From: an uncultured Oscillospiraceae bacterium
Lineage (GTDB): Bacteria; Bacillota; Clostridia; Oscillospirales; Ruminococcaceae
Length of the DNA stretch: 30,936 nucleotides
Direction of reading: 5' to 3'
Assembly: GCA_910587465.1 (NCBI GenBank)
Contig: CAJUMS010000027.1
Span: 1-30,936, forward strand
Position numbers and translations under genes: made by a program. Positions 14,564 to 23,228 of the stretch are shown piece by piece. The notes under the pieces are model-generated. The model saw only the letters and a program-made list of their open reading frames with translations. It made no database searches and was not told the origin of the DNA. How positions within the stretch are numbered: the first letter of the stretch is position 1; every line of letters starts with the position of its first letter.

Positions 14564-15058
14564 ATGATGAAATTGTTAATGCTGAATCCCATTATTTCGG
14601 TGGGATTTATATCGTGGATAGCGGCGCAGATATTGAAAACTCTTCATTATTCAATAAAATTCAAGTCGTTCAATCCCGAAAGAATAACGGGTGCGGGCGG
14701 TATGCCGTCGTCGCACTCATCGCTGGTGGTGTCGGTCGCGATATATACGTTAAGGCTGAAAGGCTTTACAAGTACTGAATTCGCGTTTGCGGCGCTGCTT
14801 ATGGCTATCGTCATCTATGACGCTATGAGCGTGCGGTACAACGCGGGACTGCACGCTAAGGAGCTTAATAAGCTGCGGCATATCGTAGATAATCTCGACG
14901 ATGAGATATCGCAGCTCAGCGGCGGTGACGAGGACCCGGACATTGACGAGCTTGTCAACCAGAAAGAACTTAAAGAATTCCTCGGTCACACACCGATAGA
15001 AGTGCTGGCGGGTTCGCTGCTCGGGATATTGATAGCCATGGTATTTCCGCTTAAATAA
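14564..15058 (+). CDS. Divergent PAP2-family membrane protein (DUF212 type)
   Basis: A 164-residue membrane protein of the divergent PAP2/acid phosphatase group. Conserved pieces are GGMPSSHSS (about 46-54), YDAMSVRYNAG (about 85-95) and GHTPIEV near the C-terminus, with hydrophobic helices at both ends. A phosphatase role on isoprenoid or lipid diphosphates is suggested by the motifs and by its place between ispA and dxs, but this is inference. The ATG at 14564 is 14 nt after GGAGG, a long spacing; ATG 14567 is equally possible. Confidence 0.87.
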   Translation: MMKLLMLNPIISVGFISWIAAQILKTLHYSIKFKSFNPERITGAGGMPSSHSSLVVSVAIYTLRLKGFTSTEFAFAALLMAIVIYDAMSVRYNAGLHAKELNKLRHIVDNLDDEISQLSGGDEDPDIDELVNQKELKEFLGHTPIEVLAGSLLGILIAMVFPLK

Positions 15059-15084
15059 CTGTCTCTGTAATACGGAGGATAATT

Positions 15085-16947
15085 ATGTTCCTTAATGACA
15101 ATATTGATCACGACACTATTTCAAATATGACCGCTCCGCAGCTTAAAGTGCTTTGCAGGGAACTGCGGAGTTGTATTATGCGTACGGTAATGAAAAACGG
15201 CGGGCATTTGTCCTCAAATCTGGGAACGGTGGAGTTGGCGGTCGCAATACATTATGTTTACGACGTTTTCGGAGGCGACAGGGTCATCTGGGACGTGGGT
15301 CATCAGGCGTATGCGCATAAGCTGCTTACAGGACGGTTTTCCCGTTTTGAGACACTGCGGAAAAAGAACGGTATTTCGGGCTTTACGCGCTGCGCGGAGT
15401 CTCCCGCGGACGCGTTCATCTCGGGTCACAGCAGCACATCTGTTTCGGCGGCTTACGGTATTTCCACGGCAATGCGGCTCAAGGGTGAAAACGGCGCGGT
15501 GGCGGCTGTGATCGGCGATGGTGCGCTTACGGGCGGAATGGCTTACGAGGGGCTAAACAATGCGGGAAAGACAGCGTCCAATCTCACGCTTATTCTCAAC
15601 GATAATGCGATGTCGATAAGCAAGAGCACAGGCGCTTTGGCAAGATATCTGGCTCAGATACGCTCAACGAGAAAGTACTACTGCGCAAAGGAGCGCGTCA
15701 AAACCGTGCTCTCGGCGGTGCCGTTGGTGGGCAGGTCGCTCGAAAAGGCTATCGCGGCGACGAAAACGCTTGTCAAGGAAGCGCTGTACGACAGCAGTAA
15801 CCTGTTTGAAAATCTGGGCTTTGCATATATCGGTCCTGTGGACGGTCACAATCTTGAGGATATGACAGAGGCTCTGTCGGTTGCTAAGCTGATGAAGCGC
15901 CCGTGCGTGGTACACGTTTTTACGCGTAAGGGCAGGGGCTACAAGCCCGCTGAGGAAAACCCCGGGGAGTATCACGCGGTCGCGCAAAACGGCGTTGTGG
16001 AGGAATTTGTTTATGACGACCTTCCCGCGCACAGCGACGGGAGCTTTTCGGAGGCGTTCGGGCGCGAGCTGGAGCGGCTCGGCAAGGCGGACAGCCGCAT
16101 TTGCGCGATAACGGCGGCGATGAAGTATGCGGTGGGCTTGAACTACTTCAAGAACAGCTTCGCGCCTAGATTTTTCGATACGGGTATTGCCGAGCAGCAC
16201 TCGGTGACGTTTGCGGCGGGGCTGGCGGTGCAGGGAATGCTTCCCGTATTCGCGGTGTACTCGACTTTCTTGCAGCGCGGATTTGATCAGATCATACACG
16301 ACTGTTCCATTGAGAAAACGCATATCACGCTCTGTATCGACCGTGCGGGCTTTGTCGGTGCGGACGGCGAAACGCATCAGGGCATTTTTGACGTGCCTAT
16401 GCTCCGTGCTGTGCCGAATACTGTAATTTACTGCCCCGCGACGTATGAGGAACTGCGGCGCTGCCTGTCCGAGGCTATATACCGTACAGAGGGTATCGCG
16501 GCAGTGCGCTATCCCAAGGGCGGCGAGCCGGATATTATGGGTAGGACGGAGCACTTTAAATCGGCGTTTGAGCCTGTTCGGGATTACTATTACTCGGGTA
16601 AGTCATCTGACGTTCTCGGGATAACTTACGGAAGAATATCCGCCGACCTTGCGAAGGCCTGCGAGAAAACGGGCGCGGATATGCTGCGGCTCGTGACGGT
16701 AAACCCGTTTCCCGAGGGGATTTTCGGTATCGCTCTCGGCTATAAAAAGATAGTGTTCTTCGAGGAGGGCTCGGTTCGCGGCGGCGCTGCCGAGGGATTT
16801 CTCGCGGAGCTTGCGTGGCGCGGCTACCGCGGACGCGCGGAGTGTGTCGGCGTTGCGGACGGGTTTGTCCCCGCGGCGACCGTCGAGGAACAGCTCGCCA
16901 TGTACGGACTTAACGAGGAATGTATGACCGAGATATTGAGGGCTTGA
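15085..16947 (+). CDS. dxs: 1-deoxy-D-xylulose-5-phosphate synthase
   Basis: Thiamine-diphosphate enzyme that condenses pyruvate and glyceraldehyde 3-phosphate, the first step of the MEP isoprenoid pathway. The 620-residue protein shows DVGHQAYAHKLLTGR, GDGALTGGMAYEGLNN followed by LNDN (cofactor and Mg site), and the catalytic glutamate in DTGIAEQHSVTFAAGLA. It has the three transketolase-like domains in order. TACGGAGG lies before the ATG at 15085. Length is normal. Its cofactor is the product of thiN in the same window. Confidence 0.97.
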   Translation: MFLNDNIDHDTISNMTAPQLKVLCRELRSCIMRTVMKNGGHLSSNLGTVELAVAIHYVYDVFGGDRVIWDVGHQAYAHKLLTGRFSRFETLRKKNGISGFTRCAESPADAFISGHSSTSVSAAYGISTAMRLKGENGAVAAVIGDGALTGGMAYEGLNNAGKTASNLTLILNDNAMSISKSTGALARYLAQIRSTRKYYCAKERVKTVLSAVPLVGRSLEKAIAATKTLVKEALYDSSNLFENLGFAYIGPVDGHNLEDMTEALSVAKLMKRPCVVHVFTRKGRGYKPAEENPGEYHAVAQNGVVEEFVYDDLPAHSDGSFSEAFGRELERLGKADSRICAITAAMKYAVGLNYFKNSFAPRFFDTGIAEQHSVTFAAGLAVQGMLPVFAVYSTFLQRGFDQIIHDCSIEKTHITLCIDRAGFVGADGETHQGIFDVPMLRAVPNTVIYCPATYEELRRCLSEAIYRTEGIAAVRYPKGGEPDIMGRTEHFKSAFEPVRDYYYSGKSSDVLGITYGRISADLAKACEKTGADMLRLVTVNPFPEGIFGIALGYKKIVFFEEGSVRGGAAEGFLAELAWRGYRGRAECVGVADGFVPAATVEEQLAMYGLNEECMTEILRA

Positions 16948-16949
16948 TT

Positions 16950-17696
16950 ATGCGGCTGGACGTGTACTTAACGGAAAAGGGGATATGCCGCAGCCGCAGC
17001 GCCGCGCAGCAGCTTATACGTCACGGCGGCGTGATCGTAAACGGGAAAACCGTCGTCAAGAATTCGCTTGAAATAGCCGATACCGACACGGTGGATGTAG
17101 CCGAGCCCAAGCTCCCGAAGTATGTGGGGCGCGGTGGACAAAAGCTTGAGGGTGCGCTGGAATTATGGAGCATTGACCTTAACGGAAAGGTCTGCCTTGA
17201 TATAGGTGCGTCAACGGGCGGATTTACCGATTGTATGCTGCAAAACGGCGCGGCGAGGGTGTTTGCGGTTGATGTGGGAAGCGGTCAGCTTGCGGAAAAG
17301 CTCCGCGCGGACAGCCGCGTTGTATCGCTCGAGCGGACGGATATCCGTGACTTTACGTTCGATAATTACGATATCTCGGCTGCGGAGTTTATCGGAACCG
17401 ACGTTTCATTCATTTCGTTAAAACTTGTTCTTCCGCATATTTACAGACTTCTCGCGAAGGGCTGCACTGCCGTCGCGTTGATAAAGCCGCAATTCGAGGC
17501 GGGGCGGGGGAGCTTGTCGAAAAAGGGTATAGTCCGCGACGAAAAAACTCGTCTGCGGTGCGTTGAGGAAGTTAAACGGTTCGCGGAGCAGTGCGGTTTT
17601 GCGGTGATCGGTACGGAGGTCTCGCCTATAACGGGCGGGGACGGGAACGTTGAGTATCTGCTTGCGCTGAAAAAGTCGGGAGGGGAGCGGCAATGA
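16950..17696 (+). CDS. tlyA: TlyA-family rRNA 2'-O-methyltransferase / hemolysin A-like
   Basis: S4-domain RNA binding (1-60: MRLDVYLTEKGICRSRSAAQ, VIVNGKTV) followed by an FtsJ-like SAM methyltransferase core with motif I LDIGASTGGFTDCML and the later IKPQFEAGRG. TlyA of mycobacteria methylates 16S and 23S rRNA and affects capreomycin sensitivity; this 248-residue protein is of the same architecture (YqxC in Bacillus). The ATG at 16950 lies 2 nt after the dxs stop with GAGGG 7 nt ahead, which is better than the in-frame ATG at 16920 inside dxs. Confidence 0.92.
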   Translation: MRLDVYLTEKGICRSRSAAQQLIRHGGVIVNGKTVVKNSLEIADTDTVDVAEPKLPKYVGRGGQKLEGALELWSIDLNGKVCLDIGASTGGFTDCMLQNGAARVFAVDVGSGQLAEKLRADSRVVSLERTDIRDFTFDNYDISAAEFIGTDVSFISLKLVLPHIYRLLAKGCTAVALIKPQFEAGRGSLSKKGIVRDEKTRLRCVEEVKRFAEQCGFAVIGTEVSPITGGDGNVEYLLALKKSGGERQ

Positions 17697-18538
17697 GAGT
17701 ATTGATAGGCTGCAATATCAGAAAGGAAGGCTCGGCGGAGCTTGCAGCTGAGCTTGCAGCGCTGCTTAGGAAAAGCGGTTTTACGCTGTGCGTTTACGGT
17801 AAGGACTCGGAGTATGCGGACGTAATCGGAGCAGATATAATCGAAACGCCGAATATATGCGATTTCGCGGTAACGGTCGGCGGCGATGGCACGATCCTGA
17901 AATGGGGAAAGATCGCCGCGGAGTACGACATTCCTCTGCTTGGCGTGAATATGGGCAGGCTCGGCTTTATGGCTACGCTTGAGCCGCATGAGATATCCCG
18001 TATCCCCGAGCTGCTGAGCGGCGAATTTTCGGTAAGCAGGCGCATTATGTTGGAGTGCAAGGTGTTCCGCGAGGAGCGGGAGATTTTTTCGGAGCACGTT
18101 CTGAACGACGTTATTTTGTCGCGTTCCAGCGTTTCAAAGCTCCCCGAATACGTGGTCAACTGCGGAGACGCGGAGGTTTCGAGAGTGCGCGCGGACGGTA
18201 TCATTTTCAGCACACCCACGGGTTCGACGGCGTATTCGCTGTCAGCGGGAGGACCTATCCTGTCGCCGGACCTGGAGTGTATCGAGTTCACGGCGCTTTG
18301 TCCGCACACGCTGTTCAATCGCCCGATGCTGTTTTCGGACAAGCAGATAATCACCGCGCAGGTCAATCACTACCAGAGTTCAAAGGCGACGTTCAGCGTT
18401 GACGGCGGCAGCGGTATCCCGCTCTTGGAGGGCGATATACTGCAAATTATGCGTTCGCGGCTGTCGCTCGGGCTTATCGAAACGGGCGGCGGTTTCTACG
18501 GCGCTATCCATAACAAGCTTATGACGCCGTTCAAGTAA
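17693..18538 (+). CDS. nadK: NAD kinase
   Basis: Phosphorylates NAD to NADP using ATP or polyphosphate. The 281-residue protein contains the signature VGGDGTILKWGK (GGDGT loop), LGVNMGRLGFMA, LNDVILSR and DGIIFSTPTGSTAYSLSAGGPI, all typical of the PpnK family. The ATG overlaps the tlyA stop (ATGA) and is preceded by GGAGGGGAG. The same order (tlyA-nadK-argR-recN) is common in Clostridia, while Bacillus keeps nadK elsewhere (recollection). Confidence 0.95.
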   Translation: MRVLIGCNIRKEGSAELAAELAALLRKSGFTLCVYGKDSEYADVIGADIIETPNICDFAVTVGGDGTILKWGKIAAEYDIPLLGVNMGRLGFMATLEPHEISRIPELLSGEFSVSRRIMLECKVFREEREIFSEHVLNDVILSRSSVSKLPEYVVNCGDAEVSRVRADGIIFSTPTGSTAYSLSAGGPILSPDLECIEFTALCPHTLFNRPMLFSDKQIITAQVNHYQSSKATFSVDGGSGIPLLEGDILQIMRSRLSLGLIETGGGFYGAIHNKLMTPFK

Positions 18539-18556
18539 CGTTAAAAGAGGTTGATT

Positions 18557-19006
18557 ATGAGGAAAAAGGAACGGCAGGCAGCTATTATGCGGCTTATCTC
18601 CGAGAACGAGATTGAAACGCAGAACGAGCTGAAAGCGCTCCTCGAGCGCGAGGGGATCATTGTTGCGCAGGCGACGCTCTCCCGCGATATGCGCGAGCTG
18701 AGCATCAAAAAGAGCGTTTCGGACGACGATGTCAGCTGCTATTTTTCGGGAATGATCGTAGGGGAAATCGAATACAGCAGCATTTTTGCGCAATCGGTCA
18801 TCTCAATGGATTACGCGCAGAATATGGTCGTGCTGAAATGTCACGCGGGACTTGCCAACGCCGCGTGTAAGGTGGTCGACGAGCAGGAGTTCGGCACTGT
18901 CGTCGGAACTATCGCGGGCGACGATACCGTTTTTATCGTCACAAGATCGGAAAATCACGCCGTGCAGCTAATATCACAGCTCGCGCGGCTGTCGGATAAG
19001 GATTGA
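18557..19006 (+). CDS. argR: Arginine repressor
   Basis: Arginine-responsive regulator of arginine synthesis and breakdown genes, a hexamer when bound to arginine. The 149-residue protein has an N-terminal winged helix-turn-helix (about 1-70, with QATLSRDMRELSIKK as recognition region). The C-terminal arginine-binding/oligomer domain carries GTIAGDDTVFIV, where the Asp pair contacts the ligand. The ATG at 18557 has AAGAGG upstream, and the in-frame TTG at 18551 is less likely. argR next to recN is the Bacillus arrangement. Confidence 0.94.
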   Translation: MRKKERQAAIMRLISENEIETQNELKALLEREGIIVAQATLSRDMRELSIKKSVSDDDVSCYFSGMIVGEIEYSSIFAQSVISMDYAQNMVVLKCHAGLANAACKVVDEQEFGTVVGTIAGDDTVFIVTRSENHAVQLISQLARLSDKD

Positions 19007-19011
19007 TGGAA

Positions 19012-20658
19012 ATGTTAAGGGAGCTTTCAATTGAAAATCTCGCAGTCATCGAAAAGGCGTCCGCGCGTTTCGGCGAGAGCTTTAACGTATTTACTGGAGA
19101 GACGGGCGCGGGTAAAAGTATTCTTATCGGCGGTATCAACGCGATCCTAGGTCAGCGAACCACAAAGGATATTGTCCGCACAGGAGCGCAGAAGGCGGTC
19201 ATTACCGCGCTGTTTGACGAGCTGTCGGAGGAGGTCAGGGCAAAGCTTTCGGAGCTCGGCTTTTCGGCCGAGGACGATCTGCTGCTGACCCGTGAGATAT
19301 TTGCGGACGGAAAAAGCGCAGCGCGTATCAACGGGCGCACGGCGACCGCGTCAATGCTGAAGGAGATCGGCAGTATGCTCGTGGACGTTCACGGTCAGCA
19401 TGAAAACCGTATCCTGATGTCAAACGACAATCAGCGTGATATTCTCGATAATTATGCGGGACTGTCGGGTGAGCTTGAAGAATACCGCGTAAAGTATCGG
19501 GAATTTGCGAGAACTTCAAAGCGTCTTAAAACTTTGCAGGACGAAGCTAACACACGCGCTCTGAAGATCGAGCACCTTACCGCCGTTATCGAGGATTTAA
19601 ATTTGCTGGAGCTCGAAAAGGGCGACGGTGAGCGGTTGGAACAGGAGCTGTCACGCGTGCAGCGTAATGCCGATATCGTCAAGGCGAGTATCGGCGCGTA
19701 TAATTGTTTAAGTTCCGACGGCGAGCCCGCGGCGTGCGATATGCTGCAAAGCGCGGCAAAGCTGCTGGCGGGTATTGCGGACGTTGAACCTAGAGCAAAG
19801 GAGCTTTACGAGAGGCTTACGGCGGTCATTCCCGAGGTGAACGATATCGCGGACGAGGTGTTTTCGCTCGGCGGTGACGATGTGGAGCTGCAAATGCAGG
19901 AGCTGACCGACAAGGTCTCCGCGATAAAGCATGCAAAGCGCAAGTACAATATGGATGCGGACGAGCTGGTGGACTATCTCGACGAATGTCGGGACGAGCT
20001 TGCGGAGCTGTCTACCGCCGACGATGAGATCGAGCTGCTCGCCGAGAAAAAGCGCTCGCTCGCCGAGGAGGTCAAGTCGCTTGCGGAGGGGCTTTCCGAG
20101 CGCCGCAAAAAGGCTGCCGACGAAATTTCCGAGGAAATATGCAGACAGCTAAGCTTTCTGGATATGCCGAACGTGCGGATAATCTTCGCGCTTAACGCAG
20201 AAAAGATCGCCATTAACGGCAAGGACAGCGTGGAATTACTGATCTCGGCGAACGCGGGCGAAGAGCCGCGTCCGTTGAACAAGATCGCGAGCGGCGGCGA
20301 GCTGTCGCGCATTATGCTCGCGATAAAAAGCGTACTCGCCGACCACGACAATATCCCGACGCTTATTTTCGATGAGGTGGACGCGGGTATCAGCGGACGC
20401 GCCGCGCAGAAGGTCGGCGTAAAGCTCTCCGATACCGCGGCAAAGCGGCAGGTGCTATGTATTACGCACCTCGCGCAGATCGCCGCGAAAGCCGACACAC
20501 ACCTGCTTATTGAGAAGCAGACCGAGGACGGGCGGACGTTCACGCATATCACGCAGCTCGATCACGAAGGAAGAATTCACGAGCTCGCGCGTATCATAGA
20601 CGGCAGCGGAGAGAGCGAAAGTGCGCTTGCCGCCGCCGAGGAAATGCTGAAAAAATAA
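19012..20658 (+). CDS. recN: DNA repair protein RecN
   Basis: SMC-like ATPase that acts early at double-strand breaks. The 548-residue protein begins MLRELSIENLAVIEKA and has Walker A GETGAGKSIL near residue 30. A long coiled-coil occupies about 150-375 around a hinge-like centre, followed by the ABC signature LNKIASGGELSRIMLAIK and Walker B TLIFDEVDAGISG. The ATG at 19012 matches the usual RecN start; ATG 19006 would add two residues. It is the last gene of the asp23 operon. Confidence 0.96.
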   Translation: MLRELSIENLAVIEKASARFGESFNVFTGETGAGKSILIGGINAILGQRTTKDIVRTGAQKAVITALFDELSEEVRAKLSELGFSAEDDLLLTREIFADGKSAARINGRTATASMLKEIGSMLVDVHGQHENRILMSNDNQRDILDNYAGLSGELEEYRVKYREFARTSKRLKTLQDEANTRALKIEHLTAVIEDLNLLELEKGDGERLEQELSRVQRNADIVKASIGAYNCLSSDGEPAACDMLQSAAKLLAGIADVEPRAKELYERLTAVIPEVNDIADEVFSLGGDDVELQMQELTDKVSAIKHAKRKYNMDADELVDYLDECRDELAELSTADDEIELLAEKKRSLAEEVKSLAEGLSERRKKAADEISEEICRQLSFLDMPNVRIIFALNAEKIAINGKDSVELLISANAGEEPRPLNKIASGGELSRIMLAIKSVLADHDNIPTLIFDEVDAGISGRAAQKVGVKLSDTAAKRQVLCITHLAQIAAKADTHLLIEKQTEDGRTFTHITQLDHEGRIHELARIIDGSGESESALAAAEEMLKK

Positions 20659-20659
20659 C

Positions 20660-20690
20660 AAAAACGGGAGCAATATGTTCCCGTTTTTTA
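20660..20690. terminator. Bidirectional terminator after recN and the leucine-rich repeat gene
   Basis: An A-rich arm with CGGGAGCA pairs with TGTTCCCG and a T-run around an ATA loop (centre near 20673). It is followed by TTTTTT on plus, and the mirror image has a T-run on minus, where it overlaps the stop of the leucine-rich repeat gene. Confidence 0.85.
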
Positions 20691-22217
20691 GTCCAAATTC
20701 AGTTTATCCAATACGCTGCCGAAATGCTTATTACGAAAATCCAGCAGAAACGCCGTGAACTCAACGGCGTTATGCTGTGCCGAATAGTCGGCGACTTCGA
20801 TTATATTGTCCTTCGTCAGCATATAATCCGCCAGTTCAATAAACCTTTCAAAATCGCCTCGATCTATTCTCTCCGTAAGGATATCCGCGCCGTTTACACG
20901 CAGAAAATCTGTGAAAACCGCCTTTGCCCGCGGTGTCGGTTTGGGCGGATTTTTCAGCCTGTATACGGCATAGCACGCTTTTGTGAATTCAAAGCCTATC
21001 TTGTCAAAGGCGCGGTCAAAACAATCGTAGTCGAAGTTCCAATTGATGTCAAAACAGCCGCGGTAAATATTCAAAAGACTGTGCATATCCGTCATGTCGA
21101 TGTACGACCATATTCTGCCTTTTATTTCGCCGGTTTCTGAGCTTTTGACAATTAACTCTTTTTTGAGAGGGCTTCCTGTAAACGACGGGAAAAGAAATGC
21201 CGGATCGGCTTTGAGCGTGTCGCAGACCGTAATACTGTGCAGCGGATCGAATGCGCTCTCTCCGATATCGATAACGCTGTTCGGTACGGTTACGTCCGAT
21301 AGCGGGCAGCCGAAAAACGCCCATACTTCTATATGCTTCAGGCCCTCGGGAAGAACGACCTCTGTCAGCTCATTGCAGTTTAAGAAAGCTCTGCCGACTA
21401 TCCTTACAACGCTTTCGGGCACCTCAAAATCGGACGGCACAGAGTTTGGCGCTTTTATGAGCGCGGTCATATCCTTGCTGTAGATCACTCCGTTTTCGGA
21501 GCGGAAAAAACGATTTTCGGGGGACACGGTATATTTCCCTATAAACGTGCCGCTGGCGGTGATAATTCTGTCGGAGATATGCTCAATGGACGCGGGGATA
21601 TAAAGCTCCGTCAATGTGAGCATATTTAACATCATTTCTCCGAGCTCCTTTAGATTTTCGGGAAGCCTCAGCGTTTGCAGAGATTTCATATGCATGAACG
21701 AATTTTTTCCGATCACGGCAACGCTGTCGGGAATGGACAACTCTTCAATACTGCCGCACTTATCAAAGCAGAGATTACCGATCTCCCGAAGTCCGTCGGG
21801 GAGCACGATACGTTTTAAATTTTCGTGTTCGGCAAAAGCGTTTTCATCTAGTATCTCGGTACCGTTTTTTACGGTATACTCCTCAATATAGCGCGGGAAA
21901 AGTCTGTACAAAATTTTCCCGTCTTTACTGTACAGAGCCTTTCCGTCGGAGCGGAAATACGGATTATTTTCATCGACGATGACGCTTGCCGCGAATACGC
22001 TGTACATGGTATTTGTCAGGTCTATGCGCCTGATCGCGGCGGGGATATGCAGACTGCTGAAATTTGCGTCCAGCGTTCTGCCGAATGTGATCTCGGTCAC
22101 GGCAGCGCCGTTATAGCTGTCGGAAATGACTGCCTCCGAGCTTGCGGTGCCTCGCTCTCCGTAGACCTTTACCGAGTATGTTCCGTCGTCAAGCGGTGTG
22201 TACTTGAATGATACCGT
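20688..22217 (-). CDS. BspA-type leucine-rich repeat protein (start codon uncertain)
   Basis: Protein made largely of LRR_5/BspA-type repeats of about 22 residues; examples are LKRIVLPDGLREIGNLCF, IEELSIPDSVAVIGKNSF and LTEVVLPEGLKHIEVWAF. The C-terminal 120 residues are not repeats. No secretion signal is seen. A GTG at 22100 gives 470 residues but has no ribosome binding site. The frame continues upstream with protein-like sequence (FKYTPLDDGTYSVKVYGE) to a stop at 22242-22244 without ATG, GTG or TTG. I place the start at an ACG (22217-22215) that lies 8 nt after a GGAGG (22230-22226). A damaged start or a lost 5' part is the alternative. The role is unknown; such repeats often bind proteins. 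Confidence 0.75.
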   Translation of the reverse strand, partial: TVSFKYTPLDDGTYSVKVYGERGTASSEAVISDSYNGAAVTEITFGRTLDANFSSLHIPAAIRRIDLTNTMYSVFAASVIVDENNPYFRSDGKALYSKDGKILYRLFPRYIEEYTVKNGTEILDENAFAEHENLKRIVLPDGLREIGNLCFDKCGSIEELSIPDSVAVIGKNSFMHMKSLQTLRLPENLKELGEMMLNMLTLTELYIPASIEHISDRIITASGTFIGKYTVSPENRFFRSENGVIYSKDMTALIKAPNSVPSDFEVPESVVRIVGRAFLNCNELTEVVLPEGLKHIEVWAFFGCPLSDVTVPNSVIDIGESAFDPLHSITVCDTLKADPAFLFPSFTGSPLKKELIVKSSETGEIKGRIWSYIDMTDMHSLLNIYRGCFDINWNFDYDCFDRAFDKIGFEFTKACYAVYRLKNPPKPTPRAKAVFTDFLRVNGADILTERIDRGDFERFIELADYMLTKDNIIEVADYSAQHNAVEFTAFLLDFRNKHFGSVLDKLNLD

Positions 22218-22246
22218 ATATTTTCCCTCCGTTCGCGGCGTTTAAA

Positions 22247-22282
22247 TTTAACGGCAGATATCCGAGAACATCTGCCGTTAAA
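22247..22282 (-). terminator. 13-bp inverted repeat after the lipoprotein gene
   Basis: TTTAACGGCAGAT (22247-22259) and ATCTGCCGTTAAA (22270-22282) form a perfect 13-bp stem with a 10-nt loop. On the minus strand only a short TTT follows, so it may be a weak terminator or an RNA-stabilising hairpin between the lipoprotein and leucine-rich repeat genes. Confidence 0.6.
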
Positions 22283-22284
22283 GC

Positions 22285-22827
22285 TCATATCTGCGATTCG
22301 TCTGTCTCGGTCATCTTGTCGATAGTCAGCGGCTCGCTCGTCTCCTCGCCCTCGGCGGTCTCGGGAGTTTTCACATAAACGAGCACTCCGTTATGTAATT
22401 CCAATTTGTAGTTGTAACTGAAACTGTCGCTAAGCTCGTATAGCTTTCCGTTTGCGAGATCGTAAGCGTAAATGCGCTCGTCTACTAATCCCGAGCCCAT
22501 GCTGACGGCGGAGCATATCTCCCGTTTGCCGTCTCCGTTAAGGTCGGCAAGGTATACGTTCCAGACGGGCATACCCCAATAAAGCGAATTTTCTTCGCCG
22601 TCATCTGTTGCCGTGACGTCGAGGTCGCTCCATTGAAATTTCACATCGGGATATTCGGGAACTTTAAACTCTTTGGTCTCGTCCCACGGCATATCGTCAG
22701 AGAAAAAGTAATCGAACAGCATTTCGGCGGGATAAACGCCGTTTTCATCGGGAATGGCAGGCTCATTCCGCGCACACCCCGTCAGCAGAACCAGCGCCGC
22801 CGATAACGCGCAAGCTGACCGTTTCAT
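22285..22827 (-). CDS. Putative lipoprotein with an EF-hand-like loop
   Basis: A 180-residue protein with a lipoprotein signal: MKRSACALSAALVLLTGC, with the lipobox LLTGC and Cys18 as the lipidation site. The mature part is acidic and includes ADLNGDGKREI, a calcium-binding loop of the FG-GAP/dockerin-like type, followed by beta-rich sequence. It is probably anchored on the outer face of the membrane. The function is not recognised. Its ATG overlaps the ridA stop as TAATG, so translation is coupled to ridA, which is odd for an exported protein. Confidence 0.8.
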   Translation of the reverse strand: MKRSACALSAALVLLTGCARNEPAIPDENGVYPAEMLFDYFFSDDMPWDETKEFKVPEYPDVKFQWSDLDVTATDDGEENSLYWGMPVWNVYLADLNGDGKREICSAVSMGSGLVDERIYAYDLANGKLYELSDSFSYNYKLELHNGVLVYVKTPETAEGEETSEPLTIDKMTETDESQI

Positions 22828-23198
22828 TATATCTCCGCGATAAGCTCGATTTCGACCAAAGCGCCCTTGGGTATCTGCAATCCGCCTACGCAGGAGCGTG
22901 CGGGTTTGCCCGTGAAGTATTCCGCGTAAACCGCGTTGAACGCCGCGAAATCGCCGATATCCTTGAGGAAGCAGTTGGTCTTGACCACCTTATCAAGCGA
23001 CGCGCCCGCCGCCTCGAGAACAGCCTTGAGGTTTTCGCAAACGCGCTTTGTCTGCTCCTCGATGCCGCCCTCAACGAGATTTCCCGTCGCGGGATCAATC
23101 GGTATCTGTCCCGAGGTAAACAGCATATTGCCGCTTATCTTTGCCTGAGTGTACGGTCCTATCGCCTGCGGCGCCTTGTCTGTGTGAATGTCTTTCAT
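22827..23198 (-). CDS. ridA: RidA family 2-iminobutanoate/2-iminopropanoate deaminase
   Basis: Hydrolyses reactive enamine/imine intermediates released by pyridoxal-phosphate enzymes such as threonine ammonia-lyase, giving 2-oxobutanoate and ammonia. The 123-residue protein has the family pieces APQAIGPYTQAKISGNMLFTSGQ and PARSCVGG with the carboxylate-binding arginine, and ends VEIELIAEI. The ATG at 23198 has AAAGGAG upstream. It lies two genes downstream of ilvA, a functional pairing that fits well. Confidence 0.95.
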   Translation of the reverse strand: MKDIHTDKAPQAIGPYTQAKISGNMLFTSGQIPIDPATGNLVEGGIEEQTKRVCENLKAVLEAAGASLDKVVKTNCFLKDIGDFAAFNAVYAEYFTGKPARSCVGGLQIPKGALVEIELIAEI

Positions 23199-23228
23199 AA
23201 AAATGCTCCTTTCAAAAGCAGAAGTAAT

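Noticed and set aside
15664..16554. 296-codon open frame on minus opposite dxs
   Set aside because: Arg/His-rich antisense frame without motifs; dxs is complete.
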